A stretch of 64,000 nt of DNA from a bacterium D16-34 (GTDB taxonomy: Bacteria > Actinomycetota > Coriobacteriia > Coriobacteriales > Eggerthellaceae). Below are positions 55,009-62,839 of this stretch, one piece after another; the stretch's first letter is position 1, and every line of letters starts with the position of its first letter. Location: the NCBI GenBank assembly GCA_003612515.1, contig RAZB01000002.1, forward strand, positions 124,001 through 188,000. Reading direction: 5' to 3'. Position numbers and translations under genes: made by a program. The notes beneath the pieces were generated by a model. The model ran no database searches and was not told the origin of the DNA. It saw nothing but the letters and a program-made list of their open reading frames with translations.

Positions 55009-55058
55009 TGTGCCAAACAACTATCCGCACATCTAATAAACCTTTGGAGGGAATAGAA

Positions 55059-55496
55059 ATGACGAAGCTTTGTCCGGTATGCAACAGTCCTGTTGATGAT
55101 AATGCAGCAAGTTGCCCTAGTTGTGGTTTTAAGTTCTTAGGTGCAACCCAGCAATTCAAGCCGATTTCGCTTGATGAACCGCTGCCGGTTGTAAGCGTTC
55201 CTCACGCGAGTGCTACCTTGCAGGTAGTACGAGGTCCTCAGACAGGAATTGCTATTCCTCTTACCAATGAAACGATTACCATCGGAAGAAGTCCTCAGTG
55301 CTCACTCTTTTTAAATGACATGACCGTCTCTCGTGAACACGCAAGCGTATCTCCTGTTCATGGAGGGTATATCATCACCGACGATAATTCATTTAATGGC
55401 GTGTGGGTCAACAACAAAAGCATAGTTTCACATCTTCTTGTCCCAGGAGATGTAATTCAAATCGGTTCGTTTTGCCTGGTCTACCAAGAAGACTAG
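55059..55496 (+). CDS. FHA-domain protein with N-terminal zinc ribbon
   Basis: This 145-residue protein begins with a zinc ribbon (CPVC and CPSC) and ends with a forkhead-associated domain (about 55-140) that has the phosphothreonine-binding GRS, SREHA and NGVWVNN motifs. FHA domains read threonines phosphorylated by PknB-like kinases. The segment GATQQFKP between the domains contains a threonine in the place where GarA-type proteins are phosphorylated, but this is only a resemblance. The ATG at 55059 has GGAGGG upstream. A PASTA protein, perhaps a kinase, is encoded at the window start. Confidence 0.88.
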   Translation: MTKLCPVCNSPVDDNAASCPSCGFKFLGATQQFKPISLDEPLPVVSVPHASATLQVVRGPQTGIAIPLTNETITIGRSPQCSLFLNDMTVSREHASVSPVHGGYIITDDNSFNGVWVNNKSIVSHLLVPGDVIQIGSFCLVYQED

Positions 55497-55531
55497 GAAA
55501 CAAGCGATAACTTCGATAAGGATTGTGGTAT

Positions 55532-57280
55532 ATGGAACTTCTATCTGGAAACGAGGCTATAGCCCAAGGTGCATGGGAAGCAGGCGCTCATATTGGCGTC
55601 GCATATCCGGGCACTCCGTCAACAGAAACGCTTGAGGTATTCGCGAAAAAAGACGGCGTATATGCCGAGTGGGCGGTGAACGAAAAAGTAGCAGTTGAGG
55701 TAGCAGTGGGGGCTTCTGCGGCGGGTGCGCGCGTGTTGACCACCATGAAACATGTTGGGGTCAATGTTGCCGCGGATCCGCTTTTTACCGCTGCTTACAC
55801 CGGTGTTGGTGGCGGTTTGGTTGTGCTTGCCGCAGATGACCCTGGTATGTATTCCTCTCAAAACGAGCAAGATTCTCACTGGTATGCACGTGCAGCTTGT
55901 ATACCGATACTTGATCCTGCTAACTCGCAAGAAGCTCATGATTTTACCCGAGATGCATTTGACCTTTCAGAGGAGTTTGACGTACCGGTATTTATTCATT
56001 CAACCGTTCGCGTTTCTCACACCAAAACACCTGTTGAAACTAGTGTTCGCCAAGATCATGAAATAAAGGAATATCAAAGCGATCCTGCTAAATGGGTCAT
56101 GATGCCAGCCTATGCGAAACCACGTCGTAAAGTGCAGCTGGAAAGAATTAACAAGCTCCGCGACTGGGTTGAATCTTGTCCATACAACACAATCATCAGT
56201 CGCAGGTCTGAGGTTGGTGTAGTTTGCGCTGGAGCAGTTTACGAACACGTTATTGAGGCGCTTCCTGATGCTTCAGTGTTTAAACTTGGTGTCACGTGGC
56301 CATTGCCAAATGATGCTCTTGCCGCATTTGCGGATAGTGTAGATTCGCTCTATGTCATAGAGGAAGCGTCTGAATATCTTACTGAAAGCGTGCGCGCTTG
56401 CGGTGTGGAAGTGAGTGCATTTAAGCATCCACTTCCACAAGATGGCGAATTGTCGCCTGGACTTATTCGCAAAGCTTTTGGTCTGAGCGAAGCAGTACAT
56501 GCTGAAGCTCCGCAAAACATTCCGCCCCGACCACCTGCTTTGTGTGCTGGCTGCCCACATCGACTTGTCTTCAAAGAGCTTTCTCGCATAAAAGCAATCG
56601 TAACCGGTGATATTGGTTGTTATACCCTTGGTGCTTTAGCACCATTGCAGGCAATGGATACGTGCGTAGACATGGGTGCATCGGTATCAATGTCGCATGG
56701 TTTCGAGATTGCATTAGCCGATAAGTCCCACCGACCCGTTGTTGGCGTAATTGGTGACTCCACTTTTGCGCATTCTGGTCTGTCTTCGCTCATTTCAACG
56801 GTCTACAACAATGGGGGAGGCACGATTTGTGTTCTCGATAATAGAACAACCGCAATGACGGGAAGACAAGGCAATCCTTTCAATGGTCAGACGTTACAGA
56901 ACCGACCATCGCGAGAACTTAACATTGAAGCAATCGTGTCAGCATTAGGGGTTGAAGACGTACGCGTTATAGACCCAAATAATGCACTCGCAGTCAGAAA
57001 AGCTTTGAAAGAAGCAACCGCGAACCCCATGCTATCAGTACTTATATTTAAAAGCCCGTGTGTCTTGATTGATCGCATTCGCAAACCTGCTTATGTAGTG
57101 ACTGAGGCTTGTACAAGTTGCGGTGTTTGCTCAACGCTTGGTTGCCCAGCAATTTCTAAGCGACCCGAAACAAATCAGGCACTCATTGATCCGTATCAGT
57201 GTATTGGCTGTGGACAATGTCCTCAATATTGTGCATTTGGTGCCATTGTGAGCTGCGAAGAAGGTGGTCTTAATGAGTAA
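55532..57280 (+). CDS. iorA: Indolepyruvate:ferredoxin oxidoreductase, alpha subunit
   Basis: This 582-residue subunit binds thiamine diphosphate and turns aryl pyruvates plus CoA into aryl-acetyl-CoA, CO2 and reduced ferredoxin. The pyrimidine-binding domain comes first (AYPGTPSTETLE), then a middle domain, the TDP domain (TGDIGCYTLG, VIGDSTFAHSG) and a C-terminal 2[4Fe-4S] ferredoxin domain (CTSCGVCSTLGCP, CIGCGQCPQYC). The second cysteine of the first cluster loop is spaced as in IorA. ATG 55532 is chosen over TTG 55523 because AAGGATT fits it. iorB overlaps its end by 8 bases. Confidence 0.94.
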   Translation: MELLSGNEAIAQGAWEAGAHIGVAYPGTPSTETLEVFAKKDGVYAEWAVNEKVAVEVAVGASAAGARVLTTMKHVGVNVAADPLFTAAYTGVGGGLVVLAADDPGMYSSQNEQDSHWYARAACIPILDPANSQEAHDFTRDAFDLSEEFDVPVFIHSTVRVSHTKTPVETSVRQDHEIKEYQSDPAKWVMMPAYAKPRRKVQLERINKLRDWVESCPYNTIISRRSEVGVVCAGAVYEHVIEALPDASVFKLGVTWPLPNDALAAFADSVDSLYVIEEASEYLTESVRACGVEVSAFKHPLPQDGELSPGLIRKAFGLSEAVHAEAPQNIPPRPPALCAGCPHRLVFKELSRIKAIVTGDIGCYTLGALAPLQAMDTCVDMGASVSMSHGFEIALADKSHRPVVGVIGDSTFAHSGLSSLISTVYNNGGGTICVLDNRTTAMTGRQGNPFNGQTLQNRPSRELNIEAIVSALGVEDVRVIDPNNALAVRKALKEATANPMLSVLIFKSPCVLIDRIRKPAYVVTEACTSCGVCSTLGCPAISKRPETNQALIDPYQCIGCGQCPQYCAFGAIVSCEEGGLNE

Positions 57281-57851
57281 TACAACTACCGTTTTGCTCT
57301 GTGGCGTTGGTGGTCAGGGAACCATTTTGGCTGCAGATTTGCTAGCTCACACTGCCATGGAATGTGGATATGACGTTAAAGTTTCTGAAATTCATGGCAT
57401 GTCACAGCGCGGGGGTTCTGTAACTACCGTAGTTCGGTTTGGCTTGCAAGGTGTCGATTCCATGGTATGCGATAAGGGTTGCGCAGACTGCGTGGTCGCC
57501 TTTGAGACAACCGAAGCGCTCCGTAACATTCCCTTTGTACGGCAAGATGGCTTTTTGCTTGTAGCTGATGAAACCATACAGCCTTTACCCGTTTTAATGG
57601 GAAAAGCTACCATGCCAGAAAACCCCTACGAGCAACTCAAAGAAGCTAATGCAGTGGTAATACCCGCAGGGCAAATTGCCGCCGATCTCGGATGCCCTAA
57701 GTCGGTTAATGTTGTTTTGCTTGGTGCTCTGGCTACAGAACTTGACTTTGACCTGGCTGCTTGGGAGAAGGTTATTTCAAAGCGTGTTCCGCCTAAAACC
57801 ATCGAAAACAACCTTGCTGCATTTCGTGAAGGTTATACCCACGCACGATAA
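57273..57851 (+). CDS. iorB: Indolepyruvate:ferredoxin oxidoreductase, beta subunit
   Basis: This 192-residue subunit is the gamma-type domain of 2-oxoacid oxidoreductases (LLCGVGGQGTILAADLLA, SEIHGMSQRGGSVTTVVRFG, the latter exactly 20 residues). It completes the IorAB enzyme. The ATG at 57273 lies inside the end of iorA with AAGGTGG upstream, so the two are translated together in equal amounts. An ACT gene and the second paaK follow. Confidence 0.94.
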   Translation: MSNTTTVLLCGVGGQGTILAADLLAHTAMECGYDVKVSEIHGMSQRGGSVTTVVRFGLQGVDSMVCDKGCADCVVAFETTEALRNIPFVRQDGFLLVADETIQPLPVLMGKATMPENPYEQLKEANAVVIPAGQIAADLGCPKSVNVVLLGALATELDFDLAAWEKVISKRVPPKTIENNLAAFREGYTHAR

Positions 57852-57881
57852 TCAAACAAATCGCCGAGAGGATTAATCGCT

Positions 57882-58319
57882 ATGAGCGTGAAACAAATTA
57901 GTGTCTTTATGGAAAGCAGACCTGGTCATATGGGTCGCGTGCTTGCTGCTTTTGAACAGGCGCATATAAATGTACGTGGTTTTAGCGCGTCCGATACGGG
58001 AGACTATGGCATTGTTCGCTTTATAGTTGACAAGCCGCAAGAAGCACTTGAAGTCCTAAAGGAGCGCGGAGCTGCTGCAAAGATGACCGATATTCTTTGC
58101 GTTCGCCTTGATGATAAACCCGGAGAGCTCGCTCGCGTCATGGGTGTTTTCGCTGATTGTCAAATCAATGTCATCTATAGCTATTCTCTCATTTCTACCT
58201 ATATTGCATTAAATGTCGAAGATATTGCCCATGCTGAACAGCTCCTTAAGAGCGAACCAGTTGTGCTGGTCAATCAAGAAGAACTTGTATTTCCTGTATT
58301 GGTTGAAGAGGGTAGATAA
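57882..58319 (+). CDS. Tandem ACT-domain protein (copy 2)
   Basis: This 145-residue protein again has two ACT domains (QISVFMESRPGHMGRVLAAF, 20 residues, then LDDKPGELARVMGVFADCQI). It is a paralogue of the protein at 53.2 kb. It follows iorB by 30 bases with GAGAGGA upstream, and its stop overlaps the start of the second paaK (TAATG), so it is tightly linked to that enzyme. Confidence 0.9.
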   Translation: MSVKQISVFMESRPGHMGRVLAAFEQAHINVRGFSASDTGDYGIVRFIVDKPQEALEVLKERGAAAKMTDILCVRLDDKPGELARVMGVFADCQINVIYSYSLISTYIALNVEDIAHAEQLLKSEPVVLVNQEELVFPVLVEEGR

Positions 58320-59686
58320 TGACAGAGTTTTTGTCGAAACAAGAAGCACTTTCAGCTCTTAATACTGGCAACTTTGATAAGTTTCCCATTCATAATCCTC
58401 GAATCGAATGTGCTTCACGCGAACAAATTCGCGCCATTCAGCTGGCAAAACTAATCGAGCAGGTGAAATACACCTACGAGCGAGTTGAATGGTATCGCAA
58501 CAAAATGGACGAGATGGGTGTTTGTCCAGCTGACATTAAAACACTTGAAGACATTCGTAAGCTTCCCTTTACTGATAAATCCGTATTGCGAGATACGTTT
58601 CCGTATGGGCTATTCGCTGTTCCACTAGATGAGGTAGTTGAGCTTCACGCGTCCTCTGGAACAACCGGAAAGCCGATTGTTGTTGGCTACAACAAACACG
58701 ATATGGATATGTGGGCAGACTGCATTATGCGTTTGGTGCAAATGGCTGGCGTAGTCCCATCTGACCGAGCGCAAATGGGCTTTGGTTACGGCATGTTTAC
58801 CGGTGGTTTTGGCCTGCACTATGGTCTGCAGCGGCTTGGCTGCATGATGATTCCGGCTGGCGCAGGTAACACCGAGCGTCATTTACAAATGATCGAAGAC
58901 TATGGCACAACCGTCCTCATCGCAACGCCTTCGTATGCAATGCATATGTGCGAGGTAGGAGAGGAACTTGGTTTTGATTGGGAGCATTCAACGCTTCGAG
59001 TTGGATTATTTGGCGGCGAACCGTGTCCTCCACACCTAAAGGAAGAAATCGAATCGCGTATGCATATCATTTGCACGGATAACTATGGCTTAACCGAAGT
59101 CATGGGTCCGGGCGTGTCTGGCGAATGCCTCGCTTCGCGCGATATGCAACATATCGCCGAGGATCATTTCTTCTGGGAGGTAATTGATCCTCAAACCGGA
59201 GAGCCGGTGGCTGATGGGGAAGAGGGAGAGCTTGTCTTAACCCCACTTGGAAAGCAAGCAATTCCGGTACTTCGATATCGCACACATGATTTGACTCGTG
59301 TTATTACGCAACCTTGCGCATGTGGACGTACGACCGCACGAATGCAAAAAGTTCGCTCACGTAGTGACGATATGCTGATTATCAGAGGAACAAACGTGTT
59401 CCCGTCGCAGGTTGAAGATGTCTTAGGTGGTATCGAAGGCGTATCTCCGCACTACAGATTGGTTATCGACAACGAAACTGGTTTGGATCGCATGGTGGTT
59501 CACGTTGAACTCAAACCTGAGGCGTTTAGTGATTCGTTTGAGGAAATGAATGCATTTAGACGTACGATCGCTGACAAACTCAAGAGTGTTTTGTTGGTGG
59601 GTGTTGACGTCAAACTCATTGAGCCAGGTGGCATTGAGCGCGCGCTTGGTAAAGCAAAACATGTCGAAGATAATCGCAAGAAGTAG
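58319..59686 (+). CDS. paaK: Phenylacetate-CoA ligase family protein (copy 2)
   Basis: This 455-residue PaaK paralogue has the ATP loop HASSGTTGKPIVVGY, NYGLTEVMGPGVSGE, RYRTHDLTRV and RGTNVFPSQVEDV. It is slightly longer at the N-terminus than copy 1. Two copies around iorAB suggest different aryl acids or opposite directions of the same step. It ends the run and converges on gluQ, with a palindromic terminator between. Confidence 0.92.
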   Translation: MTEFLSKQEALSALNTGNFDKFPIHNPRIECASREQIRAIQLAKLIEQVKYTYERVEWYRNKMDEMGVCPADIKTLEDIRKLPFTDKSVLRDTFPYGLFAVPLDEVVELHASSGTTGKPIVVGYNKHDMDMWADCIMRLVQMAGVVPSDRAQMGFGYGMFTGGFGLHYGLQRLGCMMIPAGAGNTERHLQMIEDYGTTVLIATPSYAMHMCEVGEELGFDWEHSTLRVGLFGGEPCPPHLKEEIESRMHIICTDNYGLTEVMGPGVSGECLASRDMQHIAEDHFFWEVIDPQTGEPVADGEEGELVLTPLGKQAIPVLRYRTHDLTRVITQPCACGRTTARMQKVRSRSDDMLIIRGTNVFPSQVEDVLGGIEGVSPHYRLVIDNETGLDRMVVHVELKPEAFSDSFEEMNAFRRTIADKLKSVLLVGVDVKLIEPGGIERALGKAKHVEDNRKK

Positions 59687-59722
59687 CGTTACGGTTACTC
59701 TTGCTTACTTTTCTAGCTGATC

Positions 59723-59753
59723 AAATGCCGTTAGAGTAACTCTAACGGCATTT
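59723..59753. terminator. Bidirectional terminator between paaK copy 2 and gluQ, containing a repeated palindrome
   Basis: A 14-bp perfect stem (AAATGCCGTTAGAG against its complement) closes on a TAA loop. It lies between convergent genes and has T-rich ends on both strands. Its inner 23 bases (59727-59749) are identical to a palindrome at 62668-62690. Confidence 0.75.
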
Positions 59754-59778
59754 GGCTTACCGGATACCGTAAACCGAT

Positions 59779-60732
59779 TTAAGGCTCCCAGATTAGCTCT
59801 CGGGAGTTCTTTAATGTATTGAGAACATCTTCGAACGTGAGATATTTCGCTAAATCTTGAGGCATAAGTGGTTCGGGCGATTCGATGAAACCAGCATAAG
59901 CCGCTAAAGTTCCAATGACACCAGCCGCACTCTGATATGTATCTAATAAGCATTCCAATGAAGCATCCTGATTACGTTTAGAGAGCCTTCGTCCAGATTT
60001 GTCTACAATGAGTGGAATATGGGCATAATAGGGCGTAGAAAGCCCTAGAAGCCGTTGTAGATATATTTGCTGCGGAGTCGATGACAGCAAATCGACACCA
60101 CGACTTACAAGATTAATTCCTTGCGCATAATCATCAACAACAACTGCCAAGTGATAGGCAAAGGTTCCATCAGTTCGCCTAATTACAAAATCGCCGCAAT
60201 CGTCTGCGAGATTTTCGCTATAGTTTCCCTGAATAAGATCGTTAATTTCGATATCTTCGTGAGTTGTCATCAAACGATACGATGGGTGCCTACCTTGCTG
60301 GGCAAACCTATTTAGCTTTTCATGCCGAGCCTTGTCGCTTAAATGCCTGCAAATTTGAGCATAAACATATGTTTCGCCAGCATGAGGGGCACTTTGAGCA
60401 TGTAAATCCGCACGCGAGCAAAAACAAGGGTAAACAAGATTTAATCGAGAAAGCTTGTCGAATGCCTCTTGGTAAGCGCCATCCCTGTCATGTTGGTAAA
60501 ACGGACCTTTATCCCAGGTTAAACCCAACATTTCGTAGTCATGCATGATTTGGCTTGCGAATTGGGGCTTCGATCGCTGTTTATCAAGATCCTCAATCCT
60601 GAGCACTACATTGCCCTCTGACGTTTTTGCTAAAAGCCACGTGATCAAAGATGAAAAGATATTGCCAGCATGCATGCGCCCAGTGGGAGAGGGGGCGAAT
60701 CGCACGGTTAGAGAAGGTGGGTTTGGTAGCAT
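59779..60732 (-). CDS. gluQ: Glutamyl-queuosine tRNA(Asp) synthetase
   Basis: This 317-residue protein is a truncated glutamyl-tRNA synthetase without the anticodon-binding part. It has the HIGH-like HAGN in RFAPSPTGRMHAGN, the KMSKS-like RLSKRNQDAS and a zinc site (CFCSRAD and a later Y-x3-C in YVYAQIC). Such enzymes put glutamate on the queuosine base of tRNA-Asp rather than on the 3' end. The short length excludes GltX. menA stands 4 bases upstream, so both are probably in one leftward operon. Confidence 0.92.
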   Translation of the reverse strand: MLPNPPSLTVRFAPSPTGRMHAGNIFSSLITWLLAKTSEGNVVLRIEDLDKQRSKPQFASQIMHDYEMLGLTWDKGPFYQHDRDGAYQEAFDKLSRLNLVYPCFCSRADLHAQSAPHAGETYVYAQICRHLSDKARHEKLNRFAQQGRHPSYRLMTTHEDIEINDLIQGNYSENLADDCGDFVIRRTDGTFAYHLAVVVDDYAQGINLVSRGVDLLSSTPQQIYLQRLLGLSTPYYAHIPLIVDKSGRRLSKRNQDASLECLLDTYQSAAGVIGTLAAYAGFIESPEPLMPQDLAKYLTFEDVLNTLKNSRELIWEP

Positions 60733-60736
60733 GATA

Positions 60737-61672
60737 TTACCAGGTCAGAAATGGAAAACCAGCAAATATTGCTGCTGCGTAAAAAGCTCCGAGCAAGACA
60801 TTCAAAGTGCCAATCTGAGCCATGGCAGGAATGCGTGTTTGCGGCATAAGTGGATTGGCTAAAAGAGCCTTCAGGGGTGCGATGGTTGCAAGGAGCATAA
60901 ATGCGCATACCACAAGACCCGTTGTGAACCAAATTGCCACAATTGCAATGATTGAAACTATCCAAACTGCGATAAGCAGGTGATAAAGATGCACACTTTT
61001 GCTGCGACCGAGAAGTGTTGGGAGCGTCTTTCTTGATACAGCAACGTCCTTTTCGATATCACAGGTATTGTTAGTCATCATGATGAGCGCAACGCCAATT
61101 ATGGTGGGAAGCGCAATTAAAAACATCCAGGGGTTTAAAACGCCGGTGAGAGCTTGAAAGCATGCAAAGGGGATAAGTCCACCCATGACAAACCCGCTGA
61201 TCAACTCGCCTAAAGGCAGATACGAGATTGGCGTTTTTCCGCCAGAGTAAAGCAAGACAATTATTGCGCCTATAATACCTAGCAGCAATGGTATCCAACC
61301 GGCTCTAAAGATCACATAGATACCGAGCAAGAATGCACAAGCAAGAAAACCCCAAGCAAGATTGCGTGCCGATTTCGGATTAATGTTGGCATAAATGAGC
61401 GTAGCGTCGTCTTCTTCCACATTGTCTTCTGCCGAGTCTGCACCTTTTACGAAATCAAAGTAATCGTTAAACGTGTTTACCGAAGATTGCATCAAGATAC
61501 AAATGCAAAGTAATGACAAAGATAGGGTAGCTGAAAGCGTGCCTGTAGATACTGCAGCGGCTGCACAAGCTATAAGACATGGCATGATAGCTGCTGGCCA
61601 TGTATGCGGAGCAGCAAGCTGAAGGGCGAATTTTGGCGTTAACTTTGCGTAATTAGCAGATGAGGTATTCAT
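60737..61672 (-). CDS. menA: 1,4-dihydroxy-2-naphthoate polyprenyltransferase MenA
   Basis: This 311-residue UbiA-type membrane enzyme attaches the isoprenoid chain in menaquinone synthesis. Both Asp-rich motifs are present: NTFNDYFDFVKG (with NDxxD) and NNTCDIEKDVAVSRKT. About eight to nine membrane helices are visible. The ATG at 61672 is the best start; the GAGG upstream of it is a little far (about 14 bases). Other men genes are not in this window. A minus-strand terminator stands just upstream and isolates it from the 24-residue gene. Confidence 0.88.
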   Translation of the reverse strand: MNTSSANYAKLTPKFALQLAAPHTWPAAIMPCLIACAAAAVSTGTLSATLSLSLLCICILMQSSVNTFNDYFDFVKGADSAEDNVEEDDATLIYANINPKSARNLAWGFLACAFLLGIYVIFRAGWIPLLLGIIGAIIVLLYSGGKTPISYLPLGELISGFVMGGLIPFACFQALTGVLNPWMFLIALPTIIGVALIMMTNNTCDIEKDVAVSRKTLPTLLGRSKSVHLYHLLIAVWIVSIIAIVAIWFTTGLVVCAFMLLATIAPLKALLANPLMPQTRIPAMAQIGTLNVLLGAFYAAAIFAGFPFLTW

Positions 61673-61714
61673 GACAAAGATTAAAGATCCTCTCATTATG
61701 TAAATCATGAAACT

Positions 61715-61746
61715 AAAAAGGGAGTTGGTAAAGTATACCAACTCCC
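61715..61746 (-). terminator. Rho-independent terminator after the 24-residue gene
   Basis: On the minus strand GGGAGTTGGTA pairs over 11 bp with TACCAACTCCC around five bases, and five T follow. It ends the small transcription unit before menA. Confidence 0.9.
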
Positions 61747-61762
61747 AGAGTTGAAACCCTGA

Positions 61763-61837
61763 TTATGCTAATTGCGTTATGAGCGAAACACACATTAACA
61801 CTCCTGCAAAGCATGCCAGGGAAATTACATAGCCCAT
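61763..61837 (-). CDS. 24-residue hydrophobic microprotein
   Basis: A complete short reading frame starts at ATG 61837-61835 (minus strand) and stops at TAA 61765-61763. It begins MGYVISLACF, has one hydrophobic helix over nearly its full length and ends SLITQLA. A perfect TAAGGAGGG ribosome binding site stands 5 bases upstream and a strong terminator 17 bases downstream, so it has every part of a gene. I recognise no family. Possible roles are a small subunit of a membrane complex, a type I toxin or a regulator of a transporter; the sequence does not choose between them. Confidence 0.68.
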   Translation of the reverse strand: MGYVISLACFAGVLMCVSLITQLA

Positions 61838-61883
61838 GTTTCCCTCCTTATAACATGAACAATGCAATTACATCGTAGCAGCG

Positions 61884-61948
61884 AAAAAAGCTCACTTTGT
61901 CATACCTAGTTAATAGTGGATAAGGAGTGAACAAGAAGTGAGCTTTTT
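61884..61948 (-). terminator. Terminator of the lipoprotein gene, with a long loop
   Basis: AAAAAGCTCACTT pairs perfectly with AAGTGAGCTTTTT over 13 bp across a 38-base loop, and the minus strand ends in six T. It stands 18 bases after the lipoprotein stop. The loop is unusually long for a terminator. Confidence 0.75.
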
Positions 61949-61965
61949 GTTACTAAAATAACGAT

Positions 61966-62544
61966 TTAAGCACCAAAGAGTGCAGTTTGCAATGCGCTTT
62001 CAGCAGCAGCAGTCGGCTCCCAGGTGTTACCATTGAGCGTGAAAGTCAACTCAACCGGAGCTTGTGTAGTTGCTTGTACCTGAGCAACTGAGTCCATCAT
62101 GATTTGACCAACCATTTGATTTGCTTCATCTTCAGAAAGAGATGAGGTATCGGTTGAGTTTGCGGCTTCTTCAGCGCTACCAAGAACCTGCTCATAAATA
62201 TCGCTTAACGTCTTGCAGGTAATGGTGACTGTTGCCGTTGCGTTACTGCCATCAACCGTCACATCGTCGATGGTGTAGTCAAAGCCCTCAAGATATGACG
62301 TCATAAACTCGTTAGCGTCAATACCATAGGCATCCATCTCGCTTGCAAGCGCTGCGTCAGTAATTGACTCCATAAACTCGGGGTCTTTGTTCTTGACCAT
62401 ATCAAGTTCACGAGCAACGCCTTCGCGAACAACTTCTTCGTCGCTTTTGCCGCAGCTGCTCAAAACTAAAGCGCCGAAGCACATCATCGTAGCTGCAAGG
62501 ACAATAGCGAGCAGCTTCTTTGATCCTTGTGAGATCTTTTGCAT
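61966..62544 (-). CDS. Secreted lipoprotein of unknown function
   Basis: This 192-residue protein has a lipoprotein signal peptide with the lipobox LVLSSC, so it would be lipidated and anchored on the outer face by LspA processing. The mature part is acidic (EEVVREGVARELD and a beta-rich VTVDGSNATATVTITCK, 17 residues) and resembles DUF5105-like lipoproteins, but I am not certain. The ATG at 62544 has AAGGAGGG upstream. It is alone between its promoter and terminator. Confidence 0.82.
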   Translation of the reverse strand: MQKISQGSKKLLAIVLAATMMCFGALVLSSCGKSDEEVVREGVARELDMVKNKDPEFMESITDAALASEMDAYGIDANEFMTSYLEGFDYTIDDVTVDGSNATATVTITCKTLSDIYEQVLGSAEEAANSTDTSSLSEDEANQMVGQIMMDSVAQVQATTQAPVELTFTLNGNTWEPTAAAESALQTALFGA

Positions 62545-62584
62545 GAAAGCCCTCCTTAAGAGTTCCACTAAACCAAACAGTGAG

Positions 62585-62612
62585 ATTATACCTTGTAAGA
62601 ATCTCTGCGCAA
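62585..62612 (-). promoter_or_regulatory. Promoter of the lipoprotein gene
   Basis: On the minus strand TTGCGC (62612-62607) and TATAAT (62590-62585) are 16 bases apart, about 40 bases before the start codon. The hexamers and spacing are the same as in the lexA promoter. Confidence 0.7.
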
Positions 62613-62667
62613 TGATTCAGGGTGCCTGATTGGAGTATTTTGCGCCTAAAAGGGAGGGTAGCAAACA

Positions 62668-62690
62668 GCCGTTAGAGTAACTCTAACGGC
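62668..62690. repeat. Second copy of the 23-bp palindrome
   Basis: Arms GCCGTTAGAG and CTCTAACGGC around TAA are identical to the core at 59727-59749. Here the palindrome lacks the A/T-rich flanks of the first copy. It lies in the 295-base gap between two leftward genes, upstream of the lipoprotein promoter and downstream of the next gene. It may be a terminator or a regulator site. Confidence 0.7.
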
Positions 62691-62839
62691 TTAATGATAA
62701 TCGCCATATATGTCCAGCGTCTTCAGCCATTTCGCAATACTCAACTTTACATAACATATATTATCAATAATTCATGTATTATCAAGCAAAGGTCGAATAG
62801 AGCGTGTGATGACTACAATGCATGAAAATAGTGTCTAAA

